Below are positions 11,093 through 21,906 of a stretch of DNA of 64,000 nt, piece by piece. The position numbers were made by a program, and so were the translations under genes. Each line of letters begins with the position of its first letter. The first letter of the stretch is position 1. Below the pieces are notes generated by a model, which saw only the letters and a list, made by a program, of their open reading frames with translations, searched no databases and was not told the origin of the DNA. Source of the DNA: Phyto melanocephala (taxonomy: Eukaryota; Arthropoda; Insecta; Diptera; Rhinophoridae); contig OW799233.1 in NCBI GenBank assembly GCA_941918925.1, positions 172,092,235 to 172,156,234 on the forward strand. The letters run 5' to 3'.

Positions 11093-12004
11093 ATATGATG
11101 GAAATTTCCATCATCATGCAATTACGCATGTCAAGCTTTGTTTTATTTTTGTTCTATATTATAATTTAAAAAACAATTATTATTCTTTTTAAGGCACAAA
11201 TTGACTTCATATCTGCTACAAATTATTGTAGAGTATCCTTTACATTTTGGGTATTTGCATCTAAGTGATCCGCCTACTTTTGGCCAATGATAAGAACCAT
11301 CTTTCCTTATGTCTTTCGGGGGTGCAGGAGTTGCAGAATCTTTTTTTTTTGACTGCAAATATTGGTCGTTAGAACTACTATTTGAACGCCCGCGCTTAGC
11401 ATCTTTAGTGGCTAGAACAAAAGCCAACTCATTCCTAAATTGACTCATTGTAAGCAGATCCTTTTGTGACACATTTCTTTCCTAAGCATTTTTTTATATC
11501 CTATCCAAGAGTTAATGACTGCTTAATTAATTAAATGAAAAAAAAAATAAGCGAATTCCACTATTTTGATCTTAATGTTATGTGGTTTCATCCCAAGAAG
11601 TTATCCATTGGGTCTACAACTCCAATGTGCTTATTGTATTTTTAGATGGACAGGTTATGGTAAGTTTTTCTTTTTTGGACTTATCGAATCTACTTACCTT
11701 ATCTACAGGTAATGCTCCGACATATGTTGATAAGAATGTTACATCCTTGTTGTCCTTCCAAGCTACACAACTTATATCTATACCGTCAAGCGTGGAAACT
11801 CTCTCTTCATAGCTTCAGCTTGGTACTGATTTCTTCATGAAACCTTTTTTATTCTTGCTTGTTATTTTTTTACCGCTATAATCAAATTCATACGTACAAT
11901 AGTCATGTTAAATGTTGTCAACAACAACCAGTTTACTGAGCTCTTCTTTGCGCGTGTTTACTTCTTCAATAAATAATATGATGGAAATTTCCATCATCAT
12001 GCAA
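11093..12004. repeat. 29-bp direct repeats flanking the piggyBac remnant
   Basis: The same 29 bp occurs at 11093-11121 and 11976-12004. Its core GATGGAAATTTCCATC is a perfect 16-bp palindrome. piggyBac elements normally duplicate only TTAA, so this is not a standard target-site duplication. It could be part of element ends or of a host tandem repeat. Confidence 0.8.
11143..11960 (-). pseudogene. piggyBac-like transposase, C-terminal part (broken)
   Basis: Minus-strand reading from about 11830 gives GIDISCVAWKDNKDVTFLST, YVGALPVDKVSRFDKSKKEK and ITCPSKN. This is the region just before the Met-Gly-Gly-Val-Asp motif of piggyBac transposases, and stops follow near 11620. At 11143-11472 a second frame gives LAFVLATKDAKRGRSNSS and, near its end, RCKYPKCKGYSTIICSRYEV and LCLKKNNNCF, the Cys-rich zinc-binding tail of the family. 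The segment between them, including the last catalytic Asp, is missing or unreadable. The left part (11830-11960) still reads DYCTYEFDYSGKK with stops. A deleted, inactive copy. Confidence 0.75.
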
Positions 12005-12039
12005 AGAAGGTCAAACTGTTTAAAGCTTGTAACAAAAAT

Positions 12040-12700
12040 TGCTGTTTAAATAATATAATAATATTTCGTGCACTTCATGATTTTTTTGTCCACAAATGGG
12101 AGAGTTGTGCATAAATTTCATAAAACTGGGTATGCGGGAAATGCGAAAATACCTGCGATTGCTTCCCCGTCTCGTTTTGCTGCAACCTGTGCAGTGTGCC
12201 TTACAAGTGACGTTAGCAATTTGAATGGTTGAGAAGAAAAAAGTGAATTGTGACTTTACAAAGTAGATCATCTTGAGTGACAAGCCATACTTTCACCTCA
12301 GTGGATTCGTAAGGAAGCAAAATTTGAGCTTTTAGGCGAGAAACCACGAGTGATTGTTGAAAATCCCATGCATTCACAAACTGTAACTGTTTGGTGTGGC
12401 TTGTAGGCTGGCGAGCTGGCAGGGTGTCATCGGGCTGTACGTCTTTGAAAATGTAATATGGCAAGCATTTACCTTGAATGGTTTTTGCTATCTTGAGATG
12501 ATAACAGACTTCCTGTGGCTAGAATCTAGGAACATCAACCCGGACGATATATGGTTCCAACAGAATGATTCTACTTGCTACACAGCTAACAAAATTGTTG
12601 AAATGCGTATAAACAATACTTTAACTACCATCGCCCAGATACGTTATGACCTTAGAAATATTTGATTGGAAGAGTTGATGGACTTAAAAATTTAAAACTC
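12040..12700 (+). mobile_element. mariner transposase remnant
   Basis: The N-terminal wording (GTGCACTTCATGATTTTTTT) resembles the mariners at 24552 and 47210. After about 12270 the DDE start is readable: SDKPYFHLSGF in place of SDEAHF, then VTVWCG interrupted by TAG. From 12396 come GVIGLYVFENV, FTLNGFCYLEMITDFLW and DDIWFQQNDSTCYTAN. The second catalytic Asp of FQQDG is changed to Asn here. Multiple stops and frameshifts: dead copy. Confidence 0.8.
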
Positions 12701-13098
12701 AGAAAACCGATACAGTAAGTCGATAGAGAACAAGGCTTATAATGTGTTCTTAGATAAACTGATACCGTTCTCAACTTACAGTCTTTTCAGCTTTGAATAA
12801 GCAAGCTCAGTAACATTTTAGAAGTAATGACACAAGCTGCTGTACTGCATACTTAATTGGATGCAATTGACGATGAAAAGCCCAGAAAATACAGTTCTGC
12901 TTGCTTACCAACATAGTGTATTATATGAAAAGAATTTTCAGCACCCATAATTAGATCCTAAATAAATTTCATTTTATTTCTTGCTAAATGTTGAAATTTA
13001 ATTGCAAACTTTAGACGTTGCCGATGATCTGCGTAATTAAGTAAAAGGCATTCAGGTTTTGCTCTGCTTGTTAAATAATTGACGCAGTGAAAATCACA
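12701..13098. other. short non-coding stretch
   Basis: Nothing coding was recognised between the mariner remnant and the Transib target duplication. Confidence 0.4.
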
Positions 13099-13103
13099 CG
13101 TCG

Positions 13104-13142
13104 CACAGTGAGCTACCCCATACAAGGTAGCCGGGAAAAATT
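13104..13142 (+). repeat. Transib terminal repeat resembling a 23-RSS (left)
   Basis: CACAGTG (13104-13110) equals the consensus recombination signal heptamer. After 23 bp comes GGAAAAATT, whose central AAAAA matches the nonamer core. Transib ends are known relatives of RAG recombination signals. The same 39 bp, with a few changes, end the second copy at 28309. Confidence 0.75.
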
Positions 13143-13616
13143 ATTTTTAAATTTAAAATAGTTGGATTTGGTGTAAAATGGGTCAAGGAAAAATTTTGAC
13201 AGGATCAAGGACCGATAAGACCTCCCGAGGGGTCCTTGAAAGCCTTAGGGTCTATTTTAAGGGGCCAATGAAGTAACAATAACTTCTTTACTTTATTTTT
13301 CGATATTTTCTCAATGAATTGTGATGTTATAGATGATTCGCCGAATGGAGGTGATAGTACAGGGCTAGAACACACAATACTGAGAGGTAGGGGGAGGTCA
13401 TAACGCAAAAAAAAGCAACAAAATAAATGAATCAGAAATTGAAAATTTTATTTACTTTTGTAACACAATAGAAAAAACAGAATTGAAAAAACTTGTTTAA
13501 ATTCTTATTATTCAATTTCAACAAAAAATAAGGACTTAAAATTAAAATAGGACTGCTCATTCAATTTCATAATAAATGAGTCATACATTTATGAGTTAAA
13601 CCAAACTTCTACTCTA

Positions 13617-14098
13617 CTATTCATCAGAATCAGATTCGCTTAACTTATCTGTTTCTTCAGTTTCACTTGCTCCTGCAAGCTCTAAACGTAAATCTTTATG
13701 GGCATCAAAACTAGGCTCAACTAAAAACCTTATGACTTCCGGTGGGAGCGATGAAAAGTTTTTGAAGGGTTTTTGTCGATAAGAATTGATCAGAGGATCT
13801 GATGTTTTCAACAACATGTTAAGCAAATCTCTGTTTGTATTGGTTCTTGAAGATTTGCGTGTGTGCGCCAACCTGTATCGCCTACAATCCTTGTTGCGAG
13901 CTTCCTGAGCTTCTTCAGATAACTGACCGATGGGTACAACGAAATTTTTTATAACATCGATCGCATGGCATAATATCTTGTGCATGCTAACAGGCATAGG
14001 GTACCAGTCGTAGAATTTTAAATATTTGTCTCTAGTTTCTTGGACGAATCCTTGAAACTCATGCAGTTTTATTTCATTTATTAACTTTAATTTAATTA
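13617..14098 (-). pseudogene. Transib/RAG1-core-like transposase, C-terminal fragment
   Basis: About 160 codons are open on the minus strand, ending at a stop at 13617. The order is LHEFQGFVQETRDKYLKFYD, WYPMPVSMHKILCHAIDVIK, PIGQLSEEAQEARNKD, then CRRYRLAHTRKSSRTNTNRD and LLKTSDPLI, and a Ser/Asp/Glu-rich tail ending SESDSDE. The SEEAQEARNK block lines up with the segment of RAG1 holding the last catalytic Glu (SEG...NK..RR.R), and HKIL...G precedes it as in Transib. The first two catalytic Asp residues would lie in the missing N-terminal part. An in-frame TAA lies just upstream at about 14100. Alternative: another CACTA/Chapaev-like family, made unlikely by the 5-bp duplication. Confidence 0.75.
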
Positions 14099-14700
14099 AT
14101 TAATAAGTTGATTTTTCTCTATCGATATTTAATGAGATTCTGGGGAGTAAAAGAGAGGAGAAGGTAATTTGCTTTGTCTTACACTTGACTTGAAAAATTG
14201 CCTTTGACTTGAAATATTACATTGATGCGAAGTCGTGCGAAGTATAAATCATTCAAGATCTAAGAGAATATAATGTAGAGAGTGTTTGAGCAAAGTTTCA
14301 AGTTTATGTCTCTTCATGTCACCAATGAGATGGTCCCACTTATATCAAATATTATGCTAATTTTCGGGAAAACACCTAATTTGAGCCAACTTTATAGACA
14401 CTTCTCTAAAGATATGATAATTGTACTTATTTTTATTAAAACGAGCATATCTTTTTAAGCAAAATATGTTCCACCCAAAATTCTAGAGCAGCCTTTGTAC
14501 TAAAAATGAGAAAAATTTGAATAAGATGTCTTTAATGCGCATGGAATTGAAAAACATAGTTTTTGAAACTTTATCTTTGACCTACAAAATTATGGCTATT
14601 AGACGGTTCAAGACACCCATGGCTTCATTTTTTTAATCTAATCTTGTCCGATTCTGATTCTGCTTATGTCTGAATTATTAAAACTCAAAAAATTGATTTT

Positions 14701-14739
14701 GATTTTTTACCGGCTAGACCCTGCAAATAGCTAAGTGTG
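14701..14739 (-). repeat. Transib terminal repeat resembling a 23-RSS (right)
   Basis: Read on the minus strand from 14739: CACACTT, a 23-bp spacer ending TAGCCGG, then TAAAAAATC. The heptamer keeps CACA but differs at two of its last three bases from the left end. CGTCG follows outside. Confidence 0.7.
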
Positions 14740-14744
14740 CGTCG

Positions 14745-16061
14745 TCTACTGGTCTGAGGCAAACCCTAAACGGAGCCATGTAGGTGAGAACGATAAACTA
14801 TGAATGAATTATTGCTTCAAAGGGCAAAATTCTGACATAAAAATATCGACGATATCCTCCCTGCGTTTATATAATTGATCGCTGGTTTAAGTGATAAAAT
14901 TTAATTTTTCCTGATTCTTTGTTCAGTTGCGAATCTCTCATCTGTTTATTCTCTAGGCATTTTTATACAATATGATGAGAAAAAAATTTTTAAAATATAA
15001 ATGAAACAGGAGCCGAATTACGGCATTCGAACATGATCGAAATTTGAAAATTTTTATTAGAATCTCTATACATAAAGCACAGCAAGCCCGATCGTTCGAG
15101 TAAAATTTCGTTCGATATCGAATGCCGTAATTCGACCCCAGTTTTTAAATATTTAAACGAAACGATGATTTTAGCTGCCCCTAAACAGAATTATCAAAAA
15201 AAAATTCTTTAGTTAAGAAATTTATAGTTCTAAAATAAAATTTCTCTTGAATTTGAGAAATCTAAACATAAAGTTATTTTATATATTCTCACATATTTAG
15301 TTGCTACAACTCAAAAATATTTAGACTTTTTACTGCACCTCTTGAACGGAAAATTGATTTCGAAAATATTTAACTAAAAAGTTTTTATCAAATACACCTT
15401 TATCAAAAGTTTAATTATATTTAGAGTTTTTATTTTTTTATGTATTCGTATACTTATTTATATTTTCTTGATCATTCTTTCAATCATAAAGGATATAAAA
15501 CTTAATTTATTAAGATAATATGCGATAAATATTTACTTTTAACTTACACCATAACAACTCAAGCACACATACGTTTTTAGTAGTAACAATGATTCGATTT
15601 AGACTAGAACTATATAAACCATCCTATACTGTGTTACTTCTATATATATTGTCCCTATTAATGGCTTCTTTTTTATAGTTTTGAAATTTCTTAAGAAATT
15701 TCTGTAACTAACTTCTATGTTGCTGCATTTGTTCTTTCGTATAATTTTAAATTTGTATCATTGTGCACGTATTTCCCTAGAAATTGTTAAACCCTAAAAT
15801 ATTCTAGTGTTTTTGTTATTCTTAGCATCATCATTATGTAAGTACTATCCATTAAAGAGGCTGCATATGACTAATGCTATTTCAAGCCTTTAAAAATAGT
15901 AAAATTTCCTTTCCCACTCTTTGCTCTCTGACTTTCTTCTCAAAACCTTTGTTAACATTTTATGCTTGTCCTAAAGTAAATTTTCTCTAAGTATTTAAAG
16001 AGTATTACAAAATTATTCAATTGTCTATTTTATTTGCTAACAATTCTCCCTTCCCCTGCAG
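14745..16061. other. intron between the 9111 donor and the 16062 acceptor, right part
   Basis: It contains one MITE (15009-15139). The rest is A/T-rich without exon signals until the strong acceptor at 16061. Confidence 0.5.
15009..15139 (+). mobile_element. MITE, inverted-repeat family shared with 50779-50907
   Basis: Ends are inverted copies: CGAATTACGGCATTCGA at the left and TCGAATGCCGTAATTCG at the right. The centre holds ATTAGAATCTCTATAC and AAAGCACAGC, which appear in reverse complement in the other copy. No coding capacity. The superfamily is not clear because the target duplication is not evident. Confidence 0.75.
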
Positions 16062-16336
16062 GCGAGGTTCTATTGCCATTGCTAGAGTGTAACGCCTCGG
16101 CAGCTGTAAATTGCTACGCTTTATATCCCTTAACAACAATCTCAACTGCTACTACTAACACTAATCCGCCTACCAAAACAGCATCAACTGCTTTAAGTTA
16201 TAATGCGTCCAACACGATAACTGCCATTTCCAATAAGAACCTCTTGAATGCAGCCTGGTCCAAAAAAAATTTACCCATTAAAACTTCGACAAAAATGAGT
16301 GGTCTCAATCTCACTACAAACAGCAGTGATGTCTAA
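16062..16336 (+). CDS. candidate last coding exon (long alternative C-terminus)
   Basis: A strong splice acceptor precedes it: branch-like TGCTAAC, a pyrimidine run CTCCCTTCCCCTG and CAG at 16059-16061. The exon enters in phase 1, matching the exit of 8903-9111, so the join codon is GGC (Gly). It reads EVLLPLLECNASAAVNCYAL, then a Thr/Ser/Asn-rich low-complexity run (TTISTATTNTNPPTKTAST), NKNLLNAAWSKKNL and ends SGLNLTTNSSDV at TAA 16334-16336. No domain was recognised. The low-complexity composition is typical of fly protein tails. It could alternatively be an internal exon extended by chance, but no donor was seen before the stop. Confidence 0.65.
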
Positions 16337-17049
16337 AATTAATTTTAAATTTAAAGTTTAATTTGAATATTTGCTTCTCCACCTCTTTACAAACTTTTGC
16401 TTAAATATTACATTTCATTTTCCTTAAAATGTCATTATTATTTTTTGTTTAATTTAAATCATAAAAAAAAATCAACATTTTTCTTCTAAGATTATTACAA
16501 TTTTTCTTTGTCTTTAAAGTACTTTTATGGATTTTCAATGCATTGTTATGTGTGTTTCTAAATGTATGTTTGAGTGTTTTGAGTTTATTTACGTGTGTAT
16601 ATGTGTATGTATGTATTTATGTATGTGTATGTCTTTTTTTGTTTCTTAATTTAAACTTAAAATATTCTTGTGTAACTAGAGATTTTCTTAAGGAAGCCTT
16701 TTATATTAAGCCTTTTTTCTAATTTGTGTTGTTATATTTAAGTATGTTACAGTGTCCTCAAGAAGTTATGTGTGTATTTTAAAAATATGTTTTTGTTTTT
16801 TATTGCATTCCAAGATAATATTTATTATATATTTGTCGAATATATATGCACACCCAGAAAACGGACTACCGAACTCAGTACAAATCGAATGCCATCTAGC
16901 TTTTATTTTGAGGTTAATATATTTCAATTGCTAGAAATTAATTTTTTTTTGCTGCCCACATATGTAACTGATGCTTGCGAAAAATTGCATTTTTTCATTA
17001 AAAAAAATATTTTTTTAAATATTTGTGTGTTTTTTATTGGCATGCTTTA
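16337..17049. other. probable 3' untranslated and flanking sequence
   Basis: A/T-rich sequence with a (GTATGT)-like microsatellite at about 16590-16635. If 16062-16336 is a last exon, its 3' UTR lies here; the poly(A) site was not resolved. No other gene seen. Confidence 0.4.
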
Positions 17050-18180
17050 ATTACGTACGGAAGCAAACATCCGCCAAATAAAATGCTGCTCCGATAAATT
17101 TTTTCACAGAGGGAGGCTGTCACTCATCGAAGAAGTATCTAATCTTGCATTTAAGCACAGGAGTTGTTTCTGTTATATTCTCATAAGCCCGAGGTTTCAC
17201 AAAACTAAAAAGAAAAAAATTGTATGAACTTAGTCGCCAGTTGACATCAGAATTTCTTCAGATAATTTGTTCTGGAAATCGTTCTTTTGATAAATAGATT
17301 TTTTTATGCGCGGTGTGGCAGATAGATCATCTTGCTTAAGCCACATGTTGTCTAAATCCATGCCGTCCATTTTAAGCCACAAGAACTCTGTAATCATATT
17401 CCTGTAACCGATGCCGTTAACAGTGACTGAAATTTTTGACTCATCTTCAAAATGATAAGGCCCAGTCGGCCACTTGTCCAAAATTTGACAATTTCGAGTT
17501 TTCACGCACTTGCTCGTTGTGGGTGAATTTGTTGCTTATGTATTGCATGAGGATTTTTTGAGTCCCAAATTTGACATTTCTCACGAAGATATTGAGCTGT
17601 AAATGCGCTTTATTAAAGAAGATGACTTTTTTCAACAAAATTGGCATTGAGTTTACTTTGTTCCATTACCCATTTAATGAAGAGTCGGCGTCATCCATGG
17701 TCTTTTGGTTTGAGTTCCTAAGTAAGCTTAAAAATACATGAATGAAGGTGGAGTTCTTTCACCATATTTCGTTGCGTAGTGCTTCGTAGAACTTACAGTT
17801 ATTGAAAAACGATGCCTAATTGTTGTTTAAAACAGTAATATTTTCTAGAGAGCGAATGTTACGTCGACGCAAAGTAGTTTTAGTAGCCACAACCGACAAA
17901 AATTTTTAAATTCTTTCACTTCCTTCGACTGGATGGCACATTGGTTGCACTTTAAAGACTAAAATTCGAATAATAAAGTTTGAGAGCGGTCTCACCTTAG
18001 CTTTCCAAATAACTCTAATAAGTTAAAATATTTATAACACGTTTTTCTTTTGTAAAGCGCTTCAGTTTTAATAATAAGTATAAGCAAATGTCACAGCTGC
18101 CAAATTTCAGAGTTGCCACTTGCACACACAAAGAAATTTCATTAAATTTAAAAAGTGCTTTTTTACCGAGACACCCTTTA
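17050..18180 (-). mobile_element. mariner copy, broken
   Basis: The 5' terminal repeat is at about 18157-18180 (TAAAGGGTGTCTCGGTAAAA on the minus strand). Going down, stops and frameshifts break the transposase. Readable parts are SVTVNGIGYRNMITEFLWLK, MDLDNMWLKQDDLSATPR (second catalytic Asp region, normally FQQDG) and a C-terminal piece with CETSGL-like wording near 17190. The 3' terminal repeat was not found with confidence. It is the same family as 23890-27233 by its terminal repeat. Confidence 0.75.
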
Positions 18181-18387
18181 TTTATATATTAAAATGAAAT
18201 TTTGTTGATACAACCGTAACGTTCTTCTAACATAACTAAACTAAGTGTTTGTCGCAACCACTTCTGGGCAGAACTTAAATTATTCTTTATTATTTATTTA
18301 CCTGTAAATGTTGTTCATCATTACATGCTTGTACAGTCAGTCCTAAAATACAGCATACAGTATAAAAATATTCATTTTTCTCTAATA

Positions 18388-18895
18388 CCATAGACAGACG
18401 ACAGCGTTGTTTTTTATTAGAATCTCACTAATGCAAATTAAAATTTTGCTGTGACAGACAACAGTTTTTGCACTAGCAATCACAAGTCTAAACATGTTGC
18501 TACAAGTTGGGATGGCAGAAGGACACGCTAAAATAAGAGAAAGGGAATTGTGGAAATTCGTAGGTTTAATGGTATCTTTTCATGGAGGAGAGTGACGTGC
18601 TTACGATGGACGATACCAGTATTAAGGAAAACTTACACCTAAAATGAAAGGCATTCCAAAAAAATATGTGAAAAACTTCAACATATCGAATCTATTTTTA
18701 TTTTAAATTTTTGTTTTATCAATTTTTTGATCGATTGCCGACCGTGTTGCCATATTGAAATTGCTAAATGCAGTATAAATACAATTTGATTTAGTGCATT
18801 TACGTGAAATCTAATACACATTGGCATGGTTATAATTCATAAGTTAATTTTAATTAAGACTTTTAATGCAAATTAACGCTGTTATCTGTCTATGG
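18388..18895. mobile_element. TA-flanked MITE, about 508 bp
   Basis: Left end CCATAGACAGACGACAGCG and right end, as reverse complement, CCATAGACAGATAACAGCG. TA flanks both sides (18386-18387 and 18896-18897). The interior has no transposase. TA duplication and size suggest a Tc1/mariner-type non-autonomous element. Confidence 0.75.
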
Positions 18896-19235
18896 TATAA
18901 AATTATATTGAACAGAGAAGCTGGTAATGGATTAAATTAAAATCATAAACTTTAATTGTGCTATAACTTGTCAGTTGTAACATCTTGCTTAGCAATGATT
19001 TTTATCTGTATATTGGGTATGGCCTTGGTAGAGCCATTTTTAACAGCACTCTTTTTCTTTCAACATTTTTTTTTACTGACAATGTATCCATTTAAGGACA
19101 ATAAATAAATTGTATAAAATTAAAAAAAATTATACTATGATTCACATGAACTCCAATGAGAACAACAAAATACCTGTTAGTAAAAGCCTTTAGCTATAGT
19201 CATAAAATGAATCTTTTTAATTATACAAAACATGT
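18896..19235. other. non-coding stretch
   Basis: Nothing recognised. Confidence 0.4.
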
Positions 19236-19725
19236 GTATTTCAAATTTTTAAATAAATATACATATGTATATACAATTTACTTCTATATGGCAAGTCAAG
19301 TATGTGATGTCTTTTGAGTCTTCTGACTTCCGCAGTATCCACAAGAAGCGCTACAGCTAATCGGTTGATATGATGACTTAGCCTTTTCAGATAGTTTTCT
19401 GTAAATCTTCTTATTTCTTCTATAAATTTTGGGGTATATATATCGGTGTAAATTGTATTATTAGATACAAACCATGCGGCATTTACAATCATCCATAGAG
19501 ACGTTGATTCGATTCTTTGTAGTAATTCAATATTTGAATTACTGGCTGTTTCCCATAGCTGTATCCCATACGTTCAAATGGGTTTAAGCATTGTCTTGTA
19601 AACTATCACTTTATTTTCCAAGCTTAGCTGTGATTTTGGTCCTAGTAAACAAAAGAGCCCTTTGGCTTTAAAATTTAATTGCTGCTTCTTTGCTCTAATG
19701 TGTGTCTTTCACTAAAAAAAAATAC
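19236..19725 (-). pseudogene. Jockey-type LINE, 3' end of ORF2 (dead fragment)
   Basis: The minus strand reads LGPKSQLSLENKVIVYKTML, KPI-stop-TYGIQLWETASNSNI, ELLQRIESTSLWMIVNAAWF and then SNNTIYTDIYTPKFIEEIRR, ending VRRLKRHHILDLPYR. This is the region after the reverse transcriptase fingers in Jockey-clade ORF2 proteins, including the typical IQLWG(T)AS and late RRLKR..P.DL blocks. One TGA replaces the Trp of KPIWTYG. The 5' part is missing, as expected for target-primed truncation. Retrotransposon debris, no host role. Confidence 0.85.
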
Positions 19726-19879
19726 CTAACATATCTACCAATGTTTGAGTTTTTATTCTAAGAGAACTGAATATAAAACCAACTAAAAATATTATGACTT
19801 CAGTATCTTAAGATTAAATTATTGAATCATTTGTCCGGTGGTCTTTTAAAAATGTGTAAAACTTTCTCCTATTAAAAGA

Positions 19880-20237
19880 AAAGCCCGGCGGGCGTTGCTA
19901 CGCCCCTGAATAAATAAAAATGCATTCTGAATTTTAATTGAATATCAAGTGCAAAAAGCTAAAAATTATAATTTTTTTTATGGGCGTGGCACTGCCCACT
20001 TTTCTTATCAAGAAATAGAGAATTCAATATGTGTGCAAAGTTTCACAAAAATCAGTCCAGAGCAAGGAGCTCAAAACAATAACTTTTTTTATTAGCGTAG
20101 CCCCGCCCACTTTTTATCACTCATAAACACCCCCCGGAATATGTACAACAACTTGCCAAAGTTTGAGTCCGATCGGTTTTACAGTTTCGAAATCTATAGC
20201 TAACACACAGACAGAGTTTCACTTTTATATATATAGA
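19880..20237 (-). mobile_element. short Helitron-like element
   Basis: This is the reverse complement of the Helitron at 3444-4542 without its Penelope insert. The 5' end is TCTATATATATAAAAGTG at about 20237, and the 3' part reads GGGGCGTAGCAACGCCCGCC at about 19885-19905. GGGCGTGGC and GGGCGGGGC blocks and CCGATCGGACTCAAACTTTG are shared. The exact 3' CTAG end is not preserved. Confidence 0.75.
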
Positions 20238-20874
20238 AGATAGAGGATAACGATTAACAGTAGGTAGAGAAGTAGAGTAGGGATAAGAAACTTCTAATAT
20301 TTTAAATAGGCCGTAATTAACGCCACTGGCCCTAACTTATTTTTAAATCCTGACAGATTCATATGCCTTAGATTGATTACTAAGCAAACAATGTTGCCCT
20401 TTTATAGTTAAACACTTTTCAAAGGTCGCCTGCACCCTAACAAAATGCTACCTTTATAATCAGCAGAATAGGACAGAAATTTTCACCCTTTTTACATGAT
20501 AGCTGTATTTTTATGTAAAACTGCATTTCTTGCTTCCATTTTAATAATTTGGGACCATAAATTATTTTTAACCACTACAAAAAGTTAATTCGCCTATTTA
20601 ATATCTACTGTTAAAAAGTGCAATATTCTAACCCTTTGATTTAATTCAGGGTACAACATGTTACATTTTTTGATATTTTTATGGCAACATTATTATAAAA
20701 GAACTTGTCACCTGCTTATAATATTGCATATTTTTCGGAAAAGAACACCAAAAAAGGCATAGGTCAGAATTAATGCAACATTAACTTCAGGAAAGAAAAC
20801 ACCATCAGTTTCTACAAGTTCCAATTGAGTATTATCTCTGTTTCTGAATGAATACTTTAAATTATATGAAATTG
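20238..20874. other. non-coding stretch
   Basis: Nothing coding recognised; A/T-rich unique-looking sequence. Confidence 0.4.
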
Positions 20875-21487
20875 CTAGCCGACCCGGCAAACGCTGCTTT
20901 CCATTTAGATTATTTTTAGGAGATATATATTTTTAGTTAAATAAAAGTATCTAACTCACTCTGAGTACATTAAAAGAAAAAGTAATCCATATGTTTGTAC
21001 GATACGACGCAGATCTATTTTAGTTTCAAATTTAATCGAAGCCATTAAGTTATTTAGGTGAGACATAAATTGTCCTGTGGGCTGAGTCACCATAAATACT
21101 AGGGGGTATGAAAAATAAATGTTGACCGATTCTTAAACGTTTATTTATTCATTGGCTGAACTATAAACTGTGTACAATTTGAAAAAAAAAATACTAAAAG
21201 CTATATCGATGCAAGTACATAATTAAAATATTGGGCATTAAAATAGGCGTGGTAAAAAAAGTATCCTGTTAATCATATCTGATATGTTAGTTATATTATG
21301 TGAAAATTTTAATAAGATCGGTGCAGCGATGTTGCCTACCTGAGGGGGCGTGAAAAAAGGCGTAGCATTGAGGGGTATGTAAAATAGATGTTGGCCGATT
21401 CTCAGACCTAGCCAATATGCACACAAAATTTCATGAAAACGGTCGAGCCATATCGGAGGAATTTAATCACAAACACCACGACACGAG
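20875..21487 (-). mobile_element. Helitron-like element, second family
   Basis: The plus strand starts CTAGCCGACCCGGCAAACGC, the reverse complement of a Helitron 3' end (…GCGTTTGCCGGGTCGGCTAG). At the other side CGGTCGAGCCATATCGGAGG and CACCACGACACGAGA are the complement of a 5' end beginning TCTCGTGTCGTGGTG. Two GGGGGTATGAAAAATA / GGGGTATGTAAAATA-like blocks suggest internal repeats. Non-autonomous. The 5' boundary is approximate. Confidence 0.6.
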
Positions 21488-21570
21488 ATTTTTGCATATT
21501 TGATATACAACACAGTTAGCTTATATCTACCCTAAAATATAATATAAGTCGCCTTTATATTACTCTATAA

Positions 21571-21898
21571 CAGTGCTATTCAATCTTTTTGGCTCGTGTA
21601 CCACTAAATTCACGACAAACTTTTCGCGTACCACCAAAAAAAATATAATGTAAACAATTTTAAAATTTTTAATCTATTTTATTTATTAATAATAAAAAAC
21701 AATAAAATTAAAAAAAAATAATAAAAATTACAAAAAACATAAGAACATGTACATTAAAGGTATACTTTTAGGATGATTTTTATTTTTGTTTCCAATTGCA
21801 AAATAGAAATCGTTAAAATTTTAAAAGAATTCGCGTACCAATTGGAAATTTTTCGCGTACCACCAAGTGGTACGCGTACCATAGGTTGAATAGCACTG
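21571..21898 (+). mobile_element. hAT-type MITE, copy 1 (328 bp)
   Basis: Ends are CAGTGCTATTCAATC and GGTTGAATAGCACTG. Perfect 8-bp target duplications CTCTATAA lie at 21563-21570 and 21899-21906. Subterminal repeats of GCGTACCACC / GGTACGCG occur near both ends. The 8-bp duplication and CAGTG terminus point to hAT. No coding capacity. Confidence 0.9.
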
Positions 21899-21906
21899 CT
21901 CTATAA

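Larger units (their letters stand above)
13104..14739 (-). mobile_element. Transib-type (RAG1-related) transposon, internally deleted, both ends present
   Basis: The left end reads CACAGTG + 23 bp + GGAAAAATT. The right end read inward is CACACTT + 23 bp + TAAAAAATC. The ends are alike over about 38 bp, sharing AGCTA after the heptamer and TAGCCGG before the A-run. The 5 bp outside both ends are CGTCG (13099-13103 and 14740-14744), fitting the GC-rich 5-bp target duplications known for Transib. Inside, the minus strand carries the C-terminal part of the transposase. About 1.64 kb long; the first two-thirds of the transposase gene is missing, so it depends on a transposase from elsewhere, if it moves at all. 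Confidence 0.8.

Noticed and set aside
13205..13408. 67-codon minus-strand open frame inside the Transib element
   Set aside because: It lies downstream of the transposase stop; the second Transib copy has frame-changing differences in this segment, so coding is not supported.
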